Assembly (NCBI GenBank): GCA_963920705.1
Contig: OY987231.1
Coordinates: 19,445,024 to 19,509,023 of the forward strand
From: Odiellus spinosus
Lineage: Eukaryota; Arthropoda; Arachnida; Opiliones; Phalangiidae
Direction: 5' to 3'
Length of the DNA: 64,000 bases
The notes beneath the pieces were generated by a model. The model searched no databases and was not told where the DNA came from. It saw only the letters and a program-made list of their open reading frames with translations. Position numbers and translations under genes: made by a program. Shown one piece after another: positions 59,429-64,000 of the stretch (position 1 is its first letter; each line of letters opens with the position of its first letter).

Positions 59429-59467
59429 ATTGAAAGAGCGAGAGCGAGAGAGAGAGAGAGAGAGAGG
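59429..59467. repeat. (GA)n microsatellite with GAGCGA interruptions
   Basis: GAAAGAGCGAGAGCGAGAGA continuing as pure GA. The minus-strand ORF with LSLSLSLALALS is its translation. Confidence 0.9.
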
Positions 59468-62400
59468 GTGGATAGCGGGGAGAATGCCCTTAATTCGGTG
59501 TTTAGTAGGGTAGAGGGTGGGCGTAGGCCCAACCGTGTAATGGAATGGGACTGGTATCGGTCATTTAATAGTATTAGAAAGGATATTAAGAGCCCGGTTC
59601 GATTTCCATTTTAGCCAATGAATAGCGAGATAACGTAAACACGAGCGCGTCAACGCGTCCCTGATAATTATAAATTAGCGCCTCGCACCGATGTCAAAGA
59701 TAGAGAGGTGGGGGTGACTAAAGGGGGATAGAAAGACCCTGTTAAATTAGGAAACGATAGACTATAGCTAAATATATAGAAGGCTCGCGTTAATCATCAT
59801 TTACTCACTAACACTCGGCTTGTCCCGCTGCTGGCATTGCGGAGGAAAATAATCGTTTAATCGATTGAATTCCGGTCGAAAGGTTTCGAATTAGGTTGGT
59901 GAATTAGTAATAAGGGCTTAATAAAGATATCGCGCGCTCGCGGGGACAACCGCCCCTAGGACACGAATGTAAATGTTGTTGTTGCTTACATATCTCTCCG
60001 AAGCGTCCTGCTAATCTTTTCGAAGGGAGAGGCCAGCTATATCCCCAGCTATAATGTAACCTAGTACGTAAATCCACTTGTGTTATTATTATTATTTTTT
60101 TTAATATATTCAACGGAAGGAATTAGAATGATAACTGTGGTGGTGTTTAGGGATTTGGTTGGTAAATACTAATTAACTATAGAAATCATGTCAGGGTACA
60201 TACAACATTTGAAAAAAATCTTTTTTTCCTGACTTTTCCAGGTTTTACCAGTGGATTTTCCTTGATATTTCAAGGTTCAGCAAACGATTTTATAAGAACT
60301 TCATAAGAAAAACTGAATCTATTCGTTTGAGATTGTACCAACTTTGTGTCATTGAAGATTATAATCAAGTAAGTACTCATACTTGCATAACTTCTCTAAT
60401 TATGTCAATTATGTTTAAGAGTTTCCCTGATATTTCCTAGTTTTTTTGTTTTTTTTTTTGACATTTAAATTCCCTGATATTTCCTAGGTTTTTGACGAAA
60501 TTTAAACCTGATTTTTCCAGATATTACAGGTTTGTATAAAGCCTGTGTAGTTCAGTATTTACTAGGTTAAAAATAAAGTTTCCGAAACCTTGGATGAACA
60601 AAACGCTTCAATATTCAAGCAAAATTATCTAAAAGGGGTAATTTAGTGACTTTCAATGAAGATAATGAACGAAAATGTGCCCTAAGTGATAGCGCACTGG
60701 TCCTGACCAAAATGCACGAACACTATAGAATTCAACCAATGATTTTCCCAGTATTAAGAATTGATTCAGATATACTAAAGATTTCTTTCTCGGGGTTTTT
60801 CTTTCTTTATTAAAGACGGATTCATGGATATTCAATAATTCACGATTTTCAAGTACTTAAGATGGCAAAGTCAGCTTAAATTCATTGGAAAAAGCTTAAA
60901 AATACCCTAAGGAACCCAATGCTCCAGTGTGACGAAAAAAAAAATAGATTTCTTCCCCTTTTATTTGCCCCCAGGTCGAATTGTGGGTGGCATTCTCATC
61001 GCTAATCTAGAGAAAAAAAAAATCTCCCAGCGAATTCAAGAAGAAAAAGTTAAAAAGTATAGGAAAGACGAGAAGCCAAGATCCGGTGGAGGTTAAATAC
61101 CCCTAGAGACCAAGAGGTTTCCCTTTTGGCAAAAAAAAAAAAAGCGTGGTTAATGCCAGGAAAAAAAGAACGAACGAAGAGAAGAAAAAAATCCTTAAAA
61201 TTCGTGAAAAGATATCGGGTTACCGGTAAAAAGACATTCTTAATCCAAAAGCCGTAAATTTAAAAGAGAAATGTCTTATCAGATAGGTCTAAGACTACGT
61301 TAAGCCTCGGATTTGATAAAGTAACGTTAGTTTGAGCAAAAAATCTAAAAATAAAAGTCTCAAATAGTGAGTAATGATTCCGTCATTAAAAGGCCGCGAA
61401 ACGCCTTCATTTATCTTTTCCAACGTGTCACTCTCGAATCCCAACGTACCTCGGGATAACGGTTAAAAATAGTGGAAAATCGTTTTATTCGTAAACTAAT
61501 AGGTCTTTGGTGACAAGACACTTGATGGCATTTGATGCTATAGGGACAAAACCGGTTTCCACGAATTCTTACTTCTAGCAGATATTGATGGCGTTACGTT
61601 AAGACATTTTAAGTTCCAGAAATGAGATTAGGCTTAAATTGTGACTTATTACAAGTACTAAATAGACTGGTTGTCTGGGGGCAATGCATTGGGCCTAAAA
61701 TAGACGACCGATACGATTTATTGATACATTTTCTTTGTATACCATGTACGGCCCGAGATATCATTCCAGAAATAGACCAGTTTTCCAAATGTATTAAGGG
61801 AGTTTTATGGCCCCATTTAAGTGGGTTTTGTTCTCACTAGACCTTGTCTTCGAAAATTATACGACTGTAAACCCATTGGGGACTGAGCTTTATGATTTTA
61901 TGAAAACCATGCCACTCCTTCTCCTAAAATAATAAAAAGGACAAAAAGTTTCAACTTTGTTAAACTATTATCTAATTTTTCATAACAAATATGGGCGTGT
62001 CTATCGGTCTGGGTTGTGTGGCCACACTCTCAAACGTTGGTACACCTCTGAGCTTGGGAGTCAACATGTCGCAAATATTTGTCAGTTTTTTTTGGAAGAA
62101 AACCTGGTCTTATACTTTTGTTAAAGCTCTCAGAAAAACACCATCCAAAAACAAACGAAAACCACACCCAAATCACTCTAATATCATCCCTAGCAACGTT
62201 CCTACATGTCATCTAAATCCCCAAAGTGTCAAATCAGGCAGATTCGCAGGGACCCAAGAGTGAAAAACTAAACCAACACATTCCTTCTAGTGTAATAAAA
62301 CCCGCATAAAGAGCGAGTATGAGATTTGTCCGAAGGCCAATAAAACAAAAGGGATACGATTCCAATACCAGTCAATATGCATTGATAACATTTTTATCAT

Positions 62401-64000
62401 CAAATCAAGGAGAGCTAGATAGCATCCCCAGCAGTTCCTCATTTATGGTTATAACGTATTCCCCTCGCGTCAAACTCATCTTGAAATGGCTGTCTCGTAT
62501 CTACAGATATCCATTGCAACGCGGGGCAAAGCGAATAAACAACTGTTTAATACGAAAAAGGCTATATAGCCTAATATTAATCGCGCTGGATCGATTTGAT
62601 ATAAAGCGGAAGCTATAAGGAGTGACTGGGGGAACCCAATGTCTGTAAGTGACGCGGTGAGGGGTGCCCCAACCCCAAACCCGAGCGGGTATACCCCACG
62701 CGAGAAGAGTGACGGCTAAGGGGGGATAAGCTAAACAAGATAGAAGTTATAATGGCTATGGGTCTCTCTCTCCTCCTCCTCCTCTACATCCAGTTCTCTC
62801 TCTTGTTAGACAATGTAGTGTCCTAAAGTCTGAATCGCCGCCGATATCAGTGACGGAATGCTTAGAGAGACGCTGCTGACTCATAGTCCGCGCGCCATTA
62901 CGCCAGTTTCGATGTCTTCTTCTTGGGCAGGCTCGCATCCACCCCATCCCTTCTTGTTCTATGAGCAATTTCTCCCGTCCGCTTTGAACGCGCGTCTTTT
63001 GACTGTCGGAATTTCGCTTTCTGATGGATGAGCTCGCCGTCAGTTTCTGGTGGTTCCCTCGCTCACCCCGCTAAGTTACATCCGCGGCGCACTCCCCGCT
63101 ACTCTCTCTCTCTCTTTTACATCTCACTCGCTCCCACGAAGCATCCCGATTCCTTCCTCTTGGTCTTCTCCCTTTCCAGAGATGGGAAGATGGGAAGAGC
63201 CTCCTCCCTTCGTCCGAAAAGTTTTTCCGTTTCTTTTGTGTTCCGAACCCCGGACCCGTTCCTCCCCAGCCACGCTCCCTTCTTAATGCGCCTGAAATTA
63301 TTGACGACGCGAGTTTCAACAATCTTTTATTTCAACAAGCGCGTAGCTACGTTGCCTTCCATATCTATCGTTGTTTTATAGAGAGAAGAATAACTTTGGA
63401 AGTGGTGAAATCTTCGATTGATTCCGTCTTATAGTCTAAGGAAGAAGTTATATCGGGGACGATATACGAAGGAAGGTTAGGGTGGGGTGATTTTTATCTA
63501 CGGAGAACATCCCCTTCATAATTCAGAAAAGCAGATTTCTGAAAAAGCTATAGGAAGTTAAAAGAGAGTACAGTTACTACGGTTCTTTAAAATTACTTTG
63601 GAGAACTATAGATTTAACGTTTTCGAGGAAGCTATACGGGTTGGGCGAGTCTTAGGCTATTGTGTTGGTTTTGTAGTTCATATAGGGACCGACAATGAGC
63701 GCGAGCAATTTTATTACCGCATGGTCTGCTTTGAAATTTCGGGACGGGATGTATGTTGCCAATATTTTAATATTTTAGAGTATATGTAAAATCAATTCTC
63801 GGTTATTTTAAAAACACGTAGCGAGAAGATTTTGTAATGTTACATACATACTCTTTATAGATTAAAAACATCTTTCTAATTTCTAAATTTCATCCTTGGG
63901 ATCTATTCTAGTTCTAGCCCAATTACAGATCTATATTCTTATATCTTGAACAAATAAAGCTTCAATTTCGGGGGAAAGAAATGCCAAAGATATTGCGTGG

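Larger units (their letters stand above)
55464..64000. other. Region upstream of the UNC5 TM exon, no exon identified
   Basis: Should be the 5' intron(s) of UNC5. Holds minisatellites at 56010 and 57465, a GC-rich patch at 56940-57240, GA repeats, and a CT/GC-rich patch at 62750-63330 that might be a promoter or 5' UTR. Trp/Cys-rich TSP1 and Ig signatures were looked for on the minus strand and not seen. ORFs 58087-58353, 61991-62263 and 62319-62618 (+) have no domain. Confidence 0.45.

Noticed and set aside
61991-62618. Plus-strand ORFs of 90 and 99 residues near the right edge
   Set aside because: No recognisable domain, no splice context and no family match from memory.

Overview
This is nuclear DNA from an animal, most likely an arthropod and probably an insect. 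It is AT-rich, has spliced genes with GT-AG introns that are often only 60-75 bp, and is full of short non-autonomous DNA transposons (MITEs). Both recognisable proteins (kelch and UNC5) read most like insect orthologues. The species cannot be named from the sequence. I recognise no rRNA, tRNA, CRISPR or bacterial-type operon, and no element with a capsid or envelope gene.

Layout. (1) 1-11 kb: gene-free AT-rich DNA with two copies of a CAGAAG-ended MITE, a 172-bp tandem repeat, a duplicated block, a fold-back element, a TTAA-flanked element and a TA-flanked ACAGGGTG element. (2) 11.1-13.9 kb, + strand: a complete ten-exon kelch (kel, KLHL2/3-type) gene giving a 603-residue BTB-BACK-Kelch protein. 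(3) 15.15-21.04 kb, - strand: a complete seven-exon gene for a 634-residue acidic, Ser-rich, nuclear-looking protein that I could not identify. (4) 21-44 kb: a gene desert with nested MITEs, minisatellites, an inverted repeat with coding-like arms and a hairpin-rich block. (5) 44.5-55.5 kb, - strand: the ten 3' exons of an UNC5 netrin receptor, from transmembrane segment to death domain. (6) 55.5-64 kb: minisatellites, simple repeats and GC-rich islands. It should be the large 5' intron or upstream part of UNC5, but no Ig or TSP1 exon could be found there.

The three genes show no operon-like link. Kelch is a Cullin-3 ubiquitin-ligase adaptor and ring-canal actin organiser; UNC5 is the repulsive netrin receptor. 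Exon boundaries were set by reading each splice junction and checking that reading phase is kept through every exon. Both complete genes close exactly (1812 and 1905 coding nt including stop).

The most notable non-genic observation is two MITE families, unrelated internally, that share CAG...CTG termini and clean 7-bp target-site duplications in all eight copies (one copy has a single mismatch). Close behind are an insertion nested in another element, a second apparent nesting, and two tandem-repeat families that recur at sites 20 and 45 kb apart.
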